A DNA stretch of 64,000 nt from Ptiloglossa arizonensis (lineage: Eukaryota; Arthropoda; Insecta; Hymenoptera; Colletidae): NCBI RefSeq assembly GCF_051014685.1, contig NW_027478540.1:62001-126000 (forward strand), read 5' to 3'. The notes below the pieces were generated by a model. It saw nothing but the letters and a program-made list of their open reading frames with translations, was not told the DNA's origin and did no database searches. Of the stretch, positions 9,048 through 21,300 are shown piece by piece (within the stretch, counting starts at the first letter, position 1; each line of letters begins with the position of its first letter). The translations under genes and the position numbers were made by a program.

Positions 9048-12000
9048 GAAACGGAGAAACGGAGAAACGGACAAACGGAGTAACGGAGAAACGGAGAAAC
9101 GAAGAAACGAAGGAAGAAACGGAGAAAAGAAGAAAGGAGCGGAGAAACGAACAAAGAAACGGAGAAACGAACAAAGAAACGGAGAAACGGAGAAATAAAT
9201 GGAGAAACGAAGAAACAAACAGAGAAACGAAGAAAGAAACGGACAAACGAAGAAAGAAACGGAGAAACGAAGAAAGAAACGGAGGAACGAAGAAAGAAAC
9301 GGAGTAACGAAGAAAGAAACGAACAAACGAAGAAACAAACGGAGAATCGGAGAAATAAATGGAGAAGCGAAGAAATAAACCGAGAAACGGAGAAAGAAAC
9401 GGAGAAACGAAGAAAGAAACGGAGAAACGAACAAAGAAACGGAGAAACGAAGAAAGAAACGGAGAAACGAAGAAAGAAACGGAGAAACGAAGAATGAAAC
9501 GGAGAAACGAAGAAAGAAACGGAGAAATAAATGGAGAAACGAAGATATAAACGGAGAAAGGAAGAAAGAAACGGAGAAGCGAAGAAACGATGAAAGAAAC
9601 GGAGAAACGAAGAAAGAAACGGAGAAACGAAGAAAGAAACGGAGAAACGAAGAAAGAAACGGAGAAACGAAGAAAGAAACGGAGAAACGAAGAAAGAAAC
9701 TGAGAAACGAAGAAAGAAACGGAGAATCGGAGAAATAAATGGAGAAACGAAGAAATAAACCGAGAAACGGAGAAAGAAACGGAGAAACGAAGAAAGAAAC
9801 GGAGAAACGAAGAAAGAAACGAAAAAACGAAGAAAGAAACGGAGAATCGGAGAAATAAATGGAGAAACGAAGAAATAAACCGAGAAACGGAAAAAGAAAC
9901 GGAGAAACGAAGAAAGAAACGGAGAAACGAAGAAAGAAACGGAGAAACGAAGAAAGAAACGGAGTAACGAAGAAAGAAACGAACAAACGAAGAAATAAAC
10001 GGAGAATCGGAGAAATAAATGGAGAAGCGAAGAAATAAACCGAGAAACGGAGAAAGAAACGGAGAAACGAATTAAGAAACGGAGAAACGAAGAAAGAAAC
10101 GGAGAAACGAAGAAAGAAACGGAGAAACGAAGAAAGAAACTGAGAAACGAAGAAAGAAACGGAGAATCGGAGAAATAAATGGAGAAACGAAGAAATAAAC
10201 CGAGAAACGAAGAAAGAAACGGAGAATCGGAGAAATAAATGGAGAAACGAAGAAATAAACCGAGAAACGGAGAAAGAAACGGAGAAACGAAGAAAGAAAC
10301 GGAGAAACGAAGAAAGAAACGAAAAAACGAAGAAAGAAACGGAGAATCGGAGAAATAAATGGAGAAACGAAGAAATAAACCGAGAAACGGAAAAAGAAAC
10401 GGAGAAACGAACAAAGAAACGGAGGAACGAAGAAAGAAACGGAGAAACGATGAAAGAAACGGAGAAACAAAAAAGAAACGAAGAAACGAAGAAAGAAACG
10501 GAGAAACGAAGAAAGAAACGGAGAATCGGAGAAATAAATGGAGAAACGAACAAAAAACGGTGAAACGGAGAAACGGAAAAACCGAGAAACGGAGAAACGG
10601 AGAAACGGAGAAACCGAGAAACGGAGAAACCGAGAAACGGAGAAACCGAGAAACGGAGAAACCGAGAAACGGAGAAACCGAGAAACGGAGAAACCGAGAA
10701 ACGGAGGAATGGGGAAACCGAGAAACGGAGAAACGGAGAAACGGAGAAACGGAGAAACGGAGAAACGGAGAAACGGAGAATCGGAGAAACCGAGAAACGG
10801 AGAAACGGAGAAACGGAGAAAGAAACGGAGAAATGGAGAAACGGAGAAACGGAGAAACGGAGAAACGTTTCCTTGTTCGTTTCTCCGTTTCTTTGTTCGT
10901 TTCTCCGTTTCTTGGTTCGTTTCTCCGTTTCTTTGTTCGTTTCTCCGTTTCTTTCTTCGTTTCTCCGATTCTTTCTTCGTTTCTCCGTTTCTTTCTTCGT
11001 TTCTCCGTTTCTTTGTTCGTTTCTCCGTTTCTTTCTTCGTTTCTTCGTTTCTTTCTTCGTTACTCCGTTTCTTTCTTCGTTTCTCCGTTTCTTTCTTCGT
11101 TTCTCCGTTTCTTTCTGCGTTACTCCGTTTCTTTCTTCGTTTCTCCGTTTCTTTCTTCGTTTCTCCGTTTCTTTCTTCGTTTCTCCGTTTATTTCTTCGT
11201 TTCTCCATTTATTTCTCCGTTTCCCCGTTTCTTTCTTCGCTTCTCCGTTTCTTTCTTCGTTTCTCCGTTTCTTTCATCGTTTCTTCGCTTCTCCGTTTCT
11301 TTCTTCCTTTCTCCGATTATATCTTCGTTTCTCCATTTATTTCTCCGTTTCTTTCTTCGTTTCTGCGTTTCACTCTTCGTTTCTCCGTTTCTTTCTTCGT
11401 TTCTCCGTTTCTTTGTTCGTTTCGCCGTTTCTTTCTTTGTTTCTCCGTTTCTTCCTTCATTTCTCCGTCTATTTCTTCGTTTCTCCGTTTCATTCTTCGT
11501 TTCTGCGTTTCTTTGCTCGTTTCTCTGTTTCTTCGTTCGTTTCTCCGTTTCTTTGTTCGTTTCTCCGTTTCTTTGTTCGTTTCTCCGTTTCTTTGTTCGT
11601 TTCTCCGTTTCTTTCTCCGTTTCTCGGTTTAGTTCTTCGTTTCTGCATTTATTTCTCCGATTCTCCGTTTCTTCGTTTCTTTCTTCGTTACTCCGTTTCT
11701 TTCTTCGTTTCTCCGTTTCTTTTTCGTTTCTCCGTTTCTTTCTTCGTTTCTCCGTTTATTTCTTCGTTTCTCCATTTATTTCTCCGATTCTCCGTTTCTT
11801 TCTTCGTTTCTTCGTTTCTCCATTTATTTCTCCGTTTCTCCGTTTCTTTCTTCGTTTCTCCGTTTCTTTGTTCGTTTCTCCGTTTCTTTCTGCGTTACTC
11901 CGTTTCTTTCTTCGTTTCTCCGTTTCTTTCTTCGTTTCTCCGTTTCTTTCTTCGTTTCTTCGTTTCTTTCTTCATTTCTCCGTTTCTTTCTTCGTGTCTC

Positions 12001-12050
12001 CGTTTGTTCCTTCGTTTCATCGTTTCTCCGTTTTTCCGTTTCTCCGTTTC
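9048..12050. repeat. Array A2, inversion centre at 10866/10867
   Basis: R orientation from 9048 to 10866, Y orientation from 10867 to 12050. The centre is GAAACGTTTC; the perfect palindrome is only 10 bp because the right side reads TTTCCTTG. From about 10569 to 10866 the R side is made of 8-bp units (GGAGAAAC, with ACCGAGAA variants), preceded by the marker CAAAAAACGGTGAAACGG at 10551-10568. Many monomer pairs in the R half carry the AATCGGAGAAATAAATGG variant. Confidence 0.95.
10551..10866. repeat. 8-bp subarray with boundary marker (A2, R side)
   Basis: About 300 bp of 8-bp units of the form GGAGAAAC or CGAGAAAC with no 12-bp partner. It starts at the marker CAAAAAACGGTGAAACGG and ends exactly at the inversion centre. 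Comparable blocks sit beside the centres of A5, A6, A7 and A8. Confidence 0.9.
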
Positions 12051-12779
12051 GATTAAATGATTATAATATTTAAAATTACTATTATAAATCATTTAATCTA
12101 TAGTTAAATTAGACACTAATACTCTAAATACATATTTAATATGTTTTTTAATCTGTTTAGCCTCCAGAAGAATTTTATTTATACTATTCACTATTAATAA
12201 TAATTTACACAGAATCGGAAATAAATCTAATTATTTATTTATAATAATTATTTTTTTTTTACTTATCTTAAAAATTGGGATGTACTCTTTAAATGTTCGA
12301 TTCATTTCTTTAATTTATTCATTAAATTGAATTAATCTATTCTTTATAATAACTTTAATAAAATTAATCCCTATAATTATTATAGAACTCATATTAAAAT
12401 TTAATAATGAAATTTATTTTATTTGCCTAATTAATGTAATTATTGCCCCTATCATTTGCTTAAACAAAAAAATCAATCATAATAATTATAGGATATTCAT
12501 CTGTTATACAAACATCTATTATAGATATTTTATTAATAATTAACAAAAATACATTTTTAACATATTTCATTTTATATTCAATAATTTCTTTAATTTTAAT
12601 TTTTATATTTAAAATAATAAAGATTAACTCTTCTTCCTTATTTAACATATTAACCTGTAATAAAAGAAAAATTATTTTATACTCAATAATTATTATGTAC
12701 ACAAATTTCCCACCTATAGCACTCTTTATACTGAAATAAATCGTCCTAGAAGCATTAATAAATTCAAGAATAAAATTTA
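12051..12779 (+). pseudogene. nad2: nad2 arm, 3'-truncated (C2 left)
   Basis: Fused to array A2 at CCGTTTC|GATTAAATG and to nuclear spacer after AATAAAATTTA. It covers nad2 from near the N-terminus to the NSSMK region before the last membrane segment. It carries the family frameshifts (loss of one T before TTAAAAATTGGG, seven-A run) and TAA in place of Trp before IVLE. It is of the 'long' subtype at the 5' diagnostic sites (CTATAGTTAAATTAGACAC). Confidence 0.88.
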
Positions 12780-14108
12780 CCGTGGAAGGTTAATTTTACA
12801 TTTATTCGAAAGATGAAACATACAAAAGTTTGTACAAAAGTATTTATTTATTTTATCGCACGGTACGGAATATCATACAATTGGAAATACTTATCTCTAA
12901 TGTCGGCAAATTGTACTTGTCGCGCCATCTATTTGTGGAAATTAGAACAATTCCTCGACAAACTTGAGCGTTTCTCCGCCAGGTGTTTTCACCCCTTAAG
13001 TGTAGTTTAAACCTTTCTCCAATAGATGGCAACCCATGTAATTACCACGTTACAGGGATTTGTAATTGCGTGTTCAGAATATATTTGCATACATACAAAC
13101 TATAATTCCGATATGTAGAGAAATATTCATTTATTTTATCCCACGGCTTCTTCGATCGTATTTGTTCGATCTAACCAAATATTTCAAGAAATTGATGGCT
13201 TTTTATACCGAAACATTGTCAAAAATTGTTTAATCTACGGTCCAACGACGGTTGTTAATAATTATGATAAATAAATGTCAAGGTATTGCGAAGTCTGCGA
13301 AGGCGAACGGTTTCAGTGAATGTTTGTTCATTTCAGGAATTGTTATTAACATTTACGCATGTTCCCTATATTGATCGAACAATGTGCGTCTTATTTATGT
13401 ATTGCAATTAATTAAGAAACTTATCGAAATTGATTTTGATCGAGACTCCACGTTAAAACGTGTTTCGTAAAGTTTTAAAGCACGGAAAGTAACAATTGTT
13501 CATTAGATACATTAATTTAACATTTGTTTAATTCTTATAATTTACACAATACGCGTAGAAGTGGTATTTTTTACACAAAAGTGCCAAAATTCAATTAATC
13601 GCTTTTTTAGATAGAAAAATCACCGCGATAAATATTTGTGAATCGATAGTCGATACGTGTAGCCTTGAGAATGTCAGTTGGATCTCAAGGAAAAATTCCT
13701 TCGCGAACAAGGAATATTTCAACGAAATGACATTTTAAGCCATTATTTATACAAGGACATTGTTAATAATTGTCTAATGTACGATCCTACGACGGTTGTT
13801 AATAATTATGATAAACAAACGTCAAGATATTGCGAAATCTTCGAGGGCGAATGGTTCCGGTGAATGTTTGTTCATTTCAGCGATTGTTATTAACATTTAC
13901 GCATGTTCCCTATATTGATCGAACAATGTGCATCTTATTTATGCATTAAAAATGATTGATTCGCCTCTAGCAATTGATTTTGATCGAACTTCAAAGTAAA
14001 GAGATGTTTCTTAAAGTTTTAAAACATGGAAAGTAATAATTGTCTATGAAATATATCAATTTCACATTTGATTAATACATGAAGAATCGAAATTTCTGGT
14101 AAAATATG
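12780..14108. repeat. C2 nuclear spacer, two satellite monomers
   Basis: Opposite orientation to the C1 spacer. The unique block comes first (CCGTGGAAGG at its start; inverted repeat GCCATCTATT/AATAGATGGC at 12924-12933 and 13021-13030). Two satellite monomers follow, with GACGGTTGTTAATAATTATG at 13247 and 13791, an offset of 544 bp. C2 is the only small core with two monomers. No coding potential is seen beyond chance frames. Confidence 0.85.
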
Positions 14109-14319
14109 GGAATAAAAAATAATTATTATAATTAAATAATTAGATTTATTTCCGATTCTGTATATATTATTATATACAGTAAATAGTATGAATAAAATTC
14201 TTCTGGAGGCTGAAGAGATTAAAAAATATATTAAATATGTATTTAGAGTATTAGTGTATAATTTAACTATAGCTCAAATGATTTATAATAGAAATTATAA
14301 CTATTATAATTATTTAATC
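14109..14319 (-). pseudogene. nad2: nad2 5' fragment, short arm (C2 right)
   Basis: Inverted ~210-bp copy of the nad2 5' region, forming with 12051-12260 the inverted ends of C2. It ends at the GTGAA/TTCACTTA point, where other copies continue to AAAATTGGGATG. It is the 'short' subtype: AACTATAGCTCAAATG and GTGTATAATTT on this strand, instead of ATAGATCAAATG and GTGTCTAATTT. Confidence 0.85.
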
Positions 14320-16661
14320 GAAACGGAGAAACGGAGAAACGGAGAAACGGAGAAACGGAGAAACGGAGAAACGAAGAAACGAAGGAAGAAACGGAGAAAC
14401 GGAGAAAGAAACGGAGAAACGACGAAAGAAACGGAGAAACGAAGAAAGAAACGGAGAAACGAAGAAATAAATGGAGAAACGAAGAAATAAACGGAGAAAC
14501 GAAGAAAGAAACGGAGAAACAAAGAAAGAAACTTAGAAACGGAGAAATAAATGGAGAAGAGAAGAAACAAACGGAGAAACGAAGGAAGAAGCGGAGAAAC
14601 GATGAAAGAAACGCAGAAACGAACAAAGAAACGAAGAAACGAACAAAGAAACGGAGAAACGAAGAAAGAAACGGAGAAACGGAGAAATAAATGAAGAAAC
14701 GAAGAAAGAAACGGAGAAACGAACAAAGAAACGGAGAAACGAACAAAGAAACGGAGAAACGGAGAAATAAATGGAGAAACGAAGAAATAAACGGAGAAAC
14801 GAAAAAAGGAACGGAGAAACGAACAAAGAAACGGAGAAACGATGAAAGAAACGCAGAAACGAAGAAAGAAACGGAGAAACGAACAAAGAAACGAAGAAAC
14901 GGAGAAACGAGCAAAAAATCGGAGAAACGAACAAAGAAACGGAGAAACGATGAAAGAAACGGAGAAACGAACAAAAAAACGGAGAAACGAACAAAGAAAC
15001 GGAGAAACGATGAAAGAAACGGAGAAACGAAAAAAGAAACGAAGAAACGAAGAAAGAAACGGAGAAACGAACAAAGAAACGGAGAAACAAACAAAGAAAA
15101 GAAGACACGGAGAAATAAATGGAGAAACGAAGAAAGAAACGGAGAATCGGAGAAATAAATGGAGAAACGAACAACAACAACAAATGGTGAAACGGAGGAA
15201 CGGAGAAACGGAAAATCGAGAAACGGAGAAACCGAGGTACGGAGAAACGGAGAAACGTTTCTCCGTTTCTTTGTTCGTTTCTCCGTTTCTTTCTTCGGTT
15301 CTCCGTTTCTTTCTTCGTTGCACCGTTTCTTTCTCCGTTTCTCGGTTTATTTCTTCGTTTCTCCATTTATTTCTCCGATTCTCCGTTTCTATCTTCGTTT
15401 CTTCGTTTCTTTCTTCGTTACTCCGTTTCTTTCTTCGTTTCTCCGTTTATTTCTTCGTTTCTCCGTTTATTTCTTCGTTTCTCCATTTATTTCTCCGTTT
15501 CTCTGTTTCTTTCTTCGTTTCTCCGTTTCTTTCTTCGTTTCTCCGTTTCGTTGTTCGTTTCCCCGTTTCTTTGTTCGTTTCTCCGTTTCTCTCTTCGTTT
15601 CCCCGTTTCTTCGTTCGTTTCTCCGTTTCTTTCTCCGTCTCTCGGTTTATTTCTTCGTTTCTCCATTTATTTCTCCGATTCTCCGTTTCTTTCTTCGTTC
15701 CTCAGTTTCTTTCTTCGTTTCTCCGTTTCTTTCTTCGTTTCTCCGTTTATTTCTTCGTTTCTCCATTTATTTCTCCGTTTCTCCGTTTCTTTGTTCGTTT
15801 CTCCGTTTCTTTGTTCGTTTCTCCGTTTCTTTGTTCGTTTCTCCGTTTCTTTCTTCGTTTCTCTGTTTCTTTCTTCGTTTCTCCGTTTCTTCCTCCGTGT
15901 CTCGGTTTATTTCTTCGTTTCTCCGTTTCCTTCTTCGTTTCTCCGTTTCTTTCTTTGTTTCTCCGTTTCTTTCTTCATTTCTCCGTTTGTTTCTTCGTTT
16001 CTCCGTTTCATTCTTCGTTTCTCTGTTTCTTTCTTCGTTTCTCCGTTTCTTCCTCCGTTTCTCGGTTTATTTCTTCGTTTTTCCGTTTCATTCTTCGTTT
16101 CTCCGTTTCTTTCTTCGTTTCACCGTTTCTGTGTTCGTTTCTCCGTTTCTTTGTTCGTTTCTCCGTATCTTCGTTTCTTTGTTCGTTTCTCCATTTATTT
16201 CTCCGTTTCTCCATTTCTTTCGTCGTTTCTCCGTTTCTTTGTCCTTTTCTCCGTTTCTTTGTTCGTTTCTCCGTTTCTTTCTCCGTTTCTCGGTTTATTT
16301 CTTCGTTTCTCCATTTATTTCTCCGTTTCTCTGTTTCTTTCTTCGTTTCTCCGTTTCTTTGTCAGTTTCTCCGCTTCTTTCTTCGTTTCTCCGTTTCTTT
16401 GTTCGTTTCTCCGTTTCATTCTTCGTTTCTCTGTTTCTTTCTTCGTTTCTCCGTTTCTTCCTCCGTTTCTCGGTTTATTTCTTCGTTTCTCCATTTATTT
16501 CTCCGATTCTCCGTTTCTTTCTTCGTTTCTCTGTTTCTTTCTTCGTTTCTCCGTTTCTTTCTCCGTTTGTCGGTTTATTTCTTCATTACTCCGTTTCTTT
16601 CTTCGTTTCTCCGTTTCTTCCTTCGTTTCATCGTTTCTCCGTTTCTCCGTTTCTCCGTTTC
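14320..16661. repeat. Array A3, inversion centre at 15256/15257
   Basis: R from 14320 to 15256, Y from 15257 to 16661. The centre is a perfect 28-bp palindrome (15243-15270) around AAACGTTT. The 8-bp block on the R side is short (about 15185-15256) and is preceded by ACAACAACAACAAATGGTG, an expanded form of the marker seen in A2 and A4. Confidence 0.94.
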
Positions 16662-17399
16662 GATTAAATGATTATAATATTTATAATTTCTATTATAAAT
16701 CATTCGATCTATAGTTATATTAGACACTAATACTCTAAATACATATTTAATGTATTTTTTAATCTCTCCAGCCTCCAGAAGAGTTTTATTTATACTATTT
16801 ACTATATATAATCATTTACACAGAATCGGAAATAAATCTAATTATTTATTTATAATAATTTTTTTTTTTCACTTACCTTAAAAATTGGGATGTTCTCTTT
16901 AAATGTTCGATTCATTTCCTTAATTTATTCATTAAATTGAATTAATATATTCTTTATAATGACTTTAATAGAATTAATCCCTACAATTATTATAGAACTC
17001 ATATTAAAATTTAACAATGAAATTTATTTTATTTGCCTAATTAATGTAATTATTGCCCCTATAATTTGCTTAAACAAAAAAATCAATCATAATAATTATA
17101 GGATATTCATGTGTTATACAAACATCTATTATAGTTATTTTATTAATAATTAACAAAAATACATTTTTAACGTATTTCATTTTATATTCTATAATTTCTT
17201 TAATTTTAATTTTTATATTTAAAATAATAAAGATTAACTCTTCTTCCTTATTTAACATATTAACCTCTAATAAAAGAAAAATTATTTTATACTCAATAAT
17301 TATTATGTACACAAATTTCCCAACTATAGCACTCTTTATACTGAAATAAATCGTCCTAGAAGCATTAATAAATTCAAGAATAAAATTTACCGTGGAAGG
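16662..17399 (+). pseudogene. nad2: nad2 arm, 3'-truncated (C3 left)
   Basis: Same limits and family lesions as the C2 left arm. Private changes include CATTCGATCTATAG near the start, GTTATATTAGACAC and GTGTTATAC for TCTGTTATAC at about 17110. The Trp codon before IVLE is TAA. Confidence 0.87.
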
Positions 17400-18172
17400 T
17401 TAATTTTACATTTATTCGAAAGATGAAACATACAAAAGTTTGTACAAAAGTATTTATTTATTTTATGGCACGGTACGGAATATCATACAATTGGAAATAC
17501 TTATCTCTAATGTCGGTAAATTGTACTTGTCGCGCCATCTATTTGTGGAAATTAGAACAATTCCTCGGCAAACTTGAGCGTTTCTCCGCCAGGTGTTTTC
17601 ACCCCTTAAGTGTAGTTTAACCCTTTCTCCAATAGATGGCAACCCATGTAATTACCACGTTACACGGATTTGTAATTGCGGGTTCAGAATATATTTGCAT
17701 ACATACAAACTATAATTCCGATATGTAGAGAAATATTCATTTATTTTATCCCACGGCTTCTTCGATCGTATTTGTTCGATCTAACCAAATATTTCAAGAA
17801 ATTGATGGCTTTTTATACCGAAACATTGTCAAAAATTGTTTAATCTACGGTCCAACGACGGTTGGTAATAATTATGATAAATAAATGTCAAGATATTGCG
17901 AAGTCTGCGAAGGCGAACGGTTTCAGTGAATGTTGGTTCATTTCAGCGATTGTTATTAACATTTACGCATGTTCCGTATATTGATCGAACAATGTGCATC
18001 TTATTTATGCATTAAAAATGATTGATTCGCCTCTAGCAATTGATTTTGATCGAACTTCAAAGTAAAGAGATGTTTCTTAAAACTTTAAAACGTGGAAAGT
18101 AATAATTGTCTATGAGATATATCAATTTAACATTTGATTAATACATGAAGAATCGAAATTTTTGGTAAAACA
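17400..18172. repeat. C3 nuclear spacer, one satellite monomer
   Basis: Unique block followed by a single satellite monomer, ending GAAGAATCGAAATTTTTGG at the short nad2 arm. The order matches C2 minus one 544-bp monomer. The CGTTTCTCCG decamer that matches the array unit lies in the unique block, at about 17579. No gene is visible. Confidence 0.85.
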
Positions 18173-18385
18173 AGTGAATAAAAAATAATTATTATAAATA
18201 AATAATTAGATTTATTTCCGATTGTGTGTAAATTATTATACACAGTAAATAGTATAAATAAAATTCCTCTGGAGGCTAAAGAGACTAAAAAATATATTAA
18301 ATATGTATTTAGAGTATTAGTGTATAATTTAACTATAGCTCAAATGATTTATAATAGAAATTATAACTATTATAATCATTTAATC
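18173..18385 (-). pseudogene. nad2: nad2 5' fragment, short arm (C3 right)
   Basis: Short-subtype copy (CTATAGCTCAAATG, GAAATTATAACTATTATAAT). It joins array A4 at TTTAATC|GAAACGG. Differences from the C2 copy include ATTCCTCTGG for ATTCTTCTGG and GAGACTAAAAAA for GAGATTAAAAAA, both shared with C7. Confidence 0.85.
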
Positions 18386-21300
18386 GAAACGGAGAAGCGG
18401 AGAAACGGAGAAACGGAGAACCGGAGAAACCGAGAAACGAAGAAACGAAGGAAGAAGCGGAGAAACGAAGAAAGAAACGGAGAAACGACGAAAGAAACGG
18501 AGAAACGAAGAAAGAAACGGAGAAACGAAGAAATAAATGGAGAAACGAAGAAATAAACGGAGAAACGAAGAAAGGAGCGGAGAAACGAACAAAGAAACGG
18601 AGAAACGAGCAAAGAAACGGAGAAACGGAGAAATAAATGGAGAAACGAAGCAACAAACAGAGAAACGAACAAAGAAACGGACAAACGAAGAGAGAAACGG
18701 AGAAACGGAGAAAGAAACGGAAAAACGAACAAAGAAACGGAGAAACGAACAAAGAAACGGAGAAACGAAGAAAGAAACGGAGAAACGGAGAAATAAATGG
18801 AGAAACGAAGAAATAAACGGAGAAACGAAGAAAGGAACGGAGAAACGAACAAAGAAACGGAGAAACGATGAAAGAAACGGAGAAACGAAGAAAGAAACGA
18901 AGAAACGAAGAAAGAAACGGAGGAACGAAGAAAGAAACGGAGAATCGGAGAAATAAATGGAGAAACGAAGAAATAACCGAGAAACGGAGAAAGAAACGGA
19001 GAAACGAACAAAGAAACGGAGAAACGAACAAAGAAACGGAGAAACGATGAAAGAAACGAAGACACGGAGAAATAAATGGAGAAACCAACAAAGAAACGGA
19101 GAAACGGAGAAATAAATGGAGAAACGAAAAAATAAACGGAGAATCGAAGAAAGAAACAGAGGAACGAAGAAAGAAACGAAGAAACGATGAAAGAAACGGA
19201 GAAACAAAGAAAGAAACGAAGAAACGAAGAAAGAAACGGAGAAACGGAGAAATAAATGGAGAAACGAAGAAATAAACGGAGAAACGAAGAAAGGAACGGA
19301 GAATCGAACAAAGAAACGGAGAAACGATGAAAAAAACGGAGAAACGAGGAAAGAAACGGAGAAACGAAGAAAGGAACGGAGAAACGAACAAAGAAACGGA
19401 GAAACGATGAAAGAAACGGACAAACGAACAAAGAAACGAACAAACGAACAAAGAAACGGAGAAACGAACAAAGAAACGGAGTATCGAAGACAGAAACAAG
19501 GAAACGAAGAAAGAAACGGAGAATCGGAGAAATAAATGGAGAAACGAAGAAATAAACCGAGAAACGGAGAAAGAAATGGAGAATCGAAGAAAGAAACGGA
19601 GAAACGAACAAAGAAACGGAGAAACGAAGAAATAAACCGAGAAACGGAGAAAGAAACGGAGAAACGAAGAAACAAACAGAGAAACGAACAAAGAAACGCA
19701 GAAACGAAGAATGAAACGGAGAAACGAAGAAATAAACGGAGAAATGAAGAAAGAAACGGAGAAACAAGGAAAGAAACGGAGATACGAACAAAGAAACGGA
19801 GAAACGAACAAAGAAACGGAGAAACGGAGAAACGTAGAATGAAACGAAGAAACGAAGAAAGAAACGCAGAAACGAAGAAAGAAACGGAGAAACGAAGAAA
19901 GAAACGGAGAAACGAAGAAAGAAACGGAGCAACGAAGAAAGAAACGGAGAAACGGAGAAATAAATGGAGAAACGAAGAAATAAACGGAGAAACTAACAAA
20001 GAAACGGAGAAACGAAGAAACAAACGGAGAAACGAACAAAGAGACGGAGAAACGAAGAAAGAAACGGAGAAATTAATGGAGAAACGAAGAAATAAACGGA
20101 GAAACGAACAAAGGAACAGAGAAACGAACAAAGAAACGGAGAAACGATGAAAGAAACGGAGAAACAAAGAAAGAAACGAAGAAACGAAGAAAGAAACGGA
20201 GAAACGAAGAAAGAAACGGAGAATCGGAGAAATAAATGGAGAAACGAACAAAAAACGGTGAAACGGAGAAACGGAGAAACGTTTGTCCGTTTCTTTGTTC
20301 GTTTCTCCGTTTCTTTGTTCGTTTCTCCGTTTCATTGTTCGTTTCTCCGTTTCTTTGTTCGTTTCTCCGTTTCTTTGTTCGTTTCTCCGTTTCTTTCTCC
20401 GTTCCTCGGTTTAGTTCTTCCTTTCTCCATTTATTTCTCCGATGCTCCGTTTCTTTCTTCGTTTCTTCGTTTCTTTCTTGGTTACTCCGTTTCTTTCTTC
20501 GTTTCTCCGTTTCATTCTTCGTTTCTCCGTTTCTTTCTTCGATTCTCCGTTTCTTTCTTCGTTTCTCCGTTTATTTCTTCATTTCTCCGTTTATTTCTTC
20601 ATTTCTCCATTTATTTCTTTGTTTCTCCATTTATTTCTCCGTTTCTCTGTTTCTTTCTTCGTTTCTACGTTTCTTTGTTCGTTTCTCCGTTTCTTTGTTC
20701 TTTTCTCCGTTTCTTTCTTCGTTTCTCCGTTTCTTTGTACGTATCTCCGTTTCTTTCTTCGGTTCTCCGTTTCTTTCTTCGTTTCTCCGTTTATTTCTTC
20801 ATTTCTCCATTTATTTCTCCGATTCTCCGTTTCTTTCTTCGTTTCTCCGTTTCTTTCTTCGGTTCTCCGTTTCTTTCTTCGTTTCTCCGTTTCTTTCTTC
20901 GTTTCTCCATTTATTTCTTCATTTCTCCATTTATTTCTCCGATTCTCCGTTTCTTTCTTCATTTCTCCGTTTATTTCTTCGTTTCTCCATTTATTTCTCC
21001 GTTTCTCCGTTTCTTTCTTCGTTTCTCCGTTTCTTTCTTCGTTTCTCCGTTTCTTTGTTCGTTTCTCCGTTTCTTTCTTCGTTTCTCCGTTTCTATCTTC
21101 GTTTCTCCGTTTATTTCTTCGTTTCTCCATTTATTTCTCCGTTTCTCCGTTTCTTTGTTCGTGTCTCCGTTTCTTTGTTCGTTTCTCCGTTTCATTGTTC
21201 GTTTCTCCGTTTCTTTGTTCGTTTCTCCGTTTCTTTGTTCGTTTCCCCGTTTCTTTTTGTTCGTTTCTCCGTTTCATTCTTCGTTTCTCCGTTTCTTTCT

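Noticed and set aside
9048..12050. CENP-B box in the monomer
   Set aside because: The CpG spacing (8 and 12) and lack of CGGG do not fit NTTCGNNNNANNCGGGN. A centromeric role remains open on other grounds.
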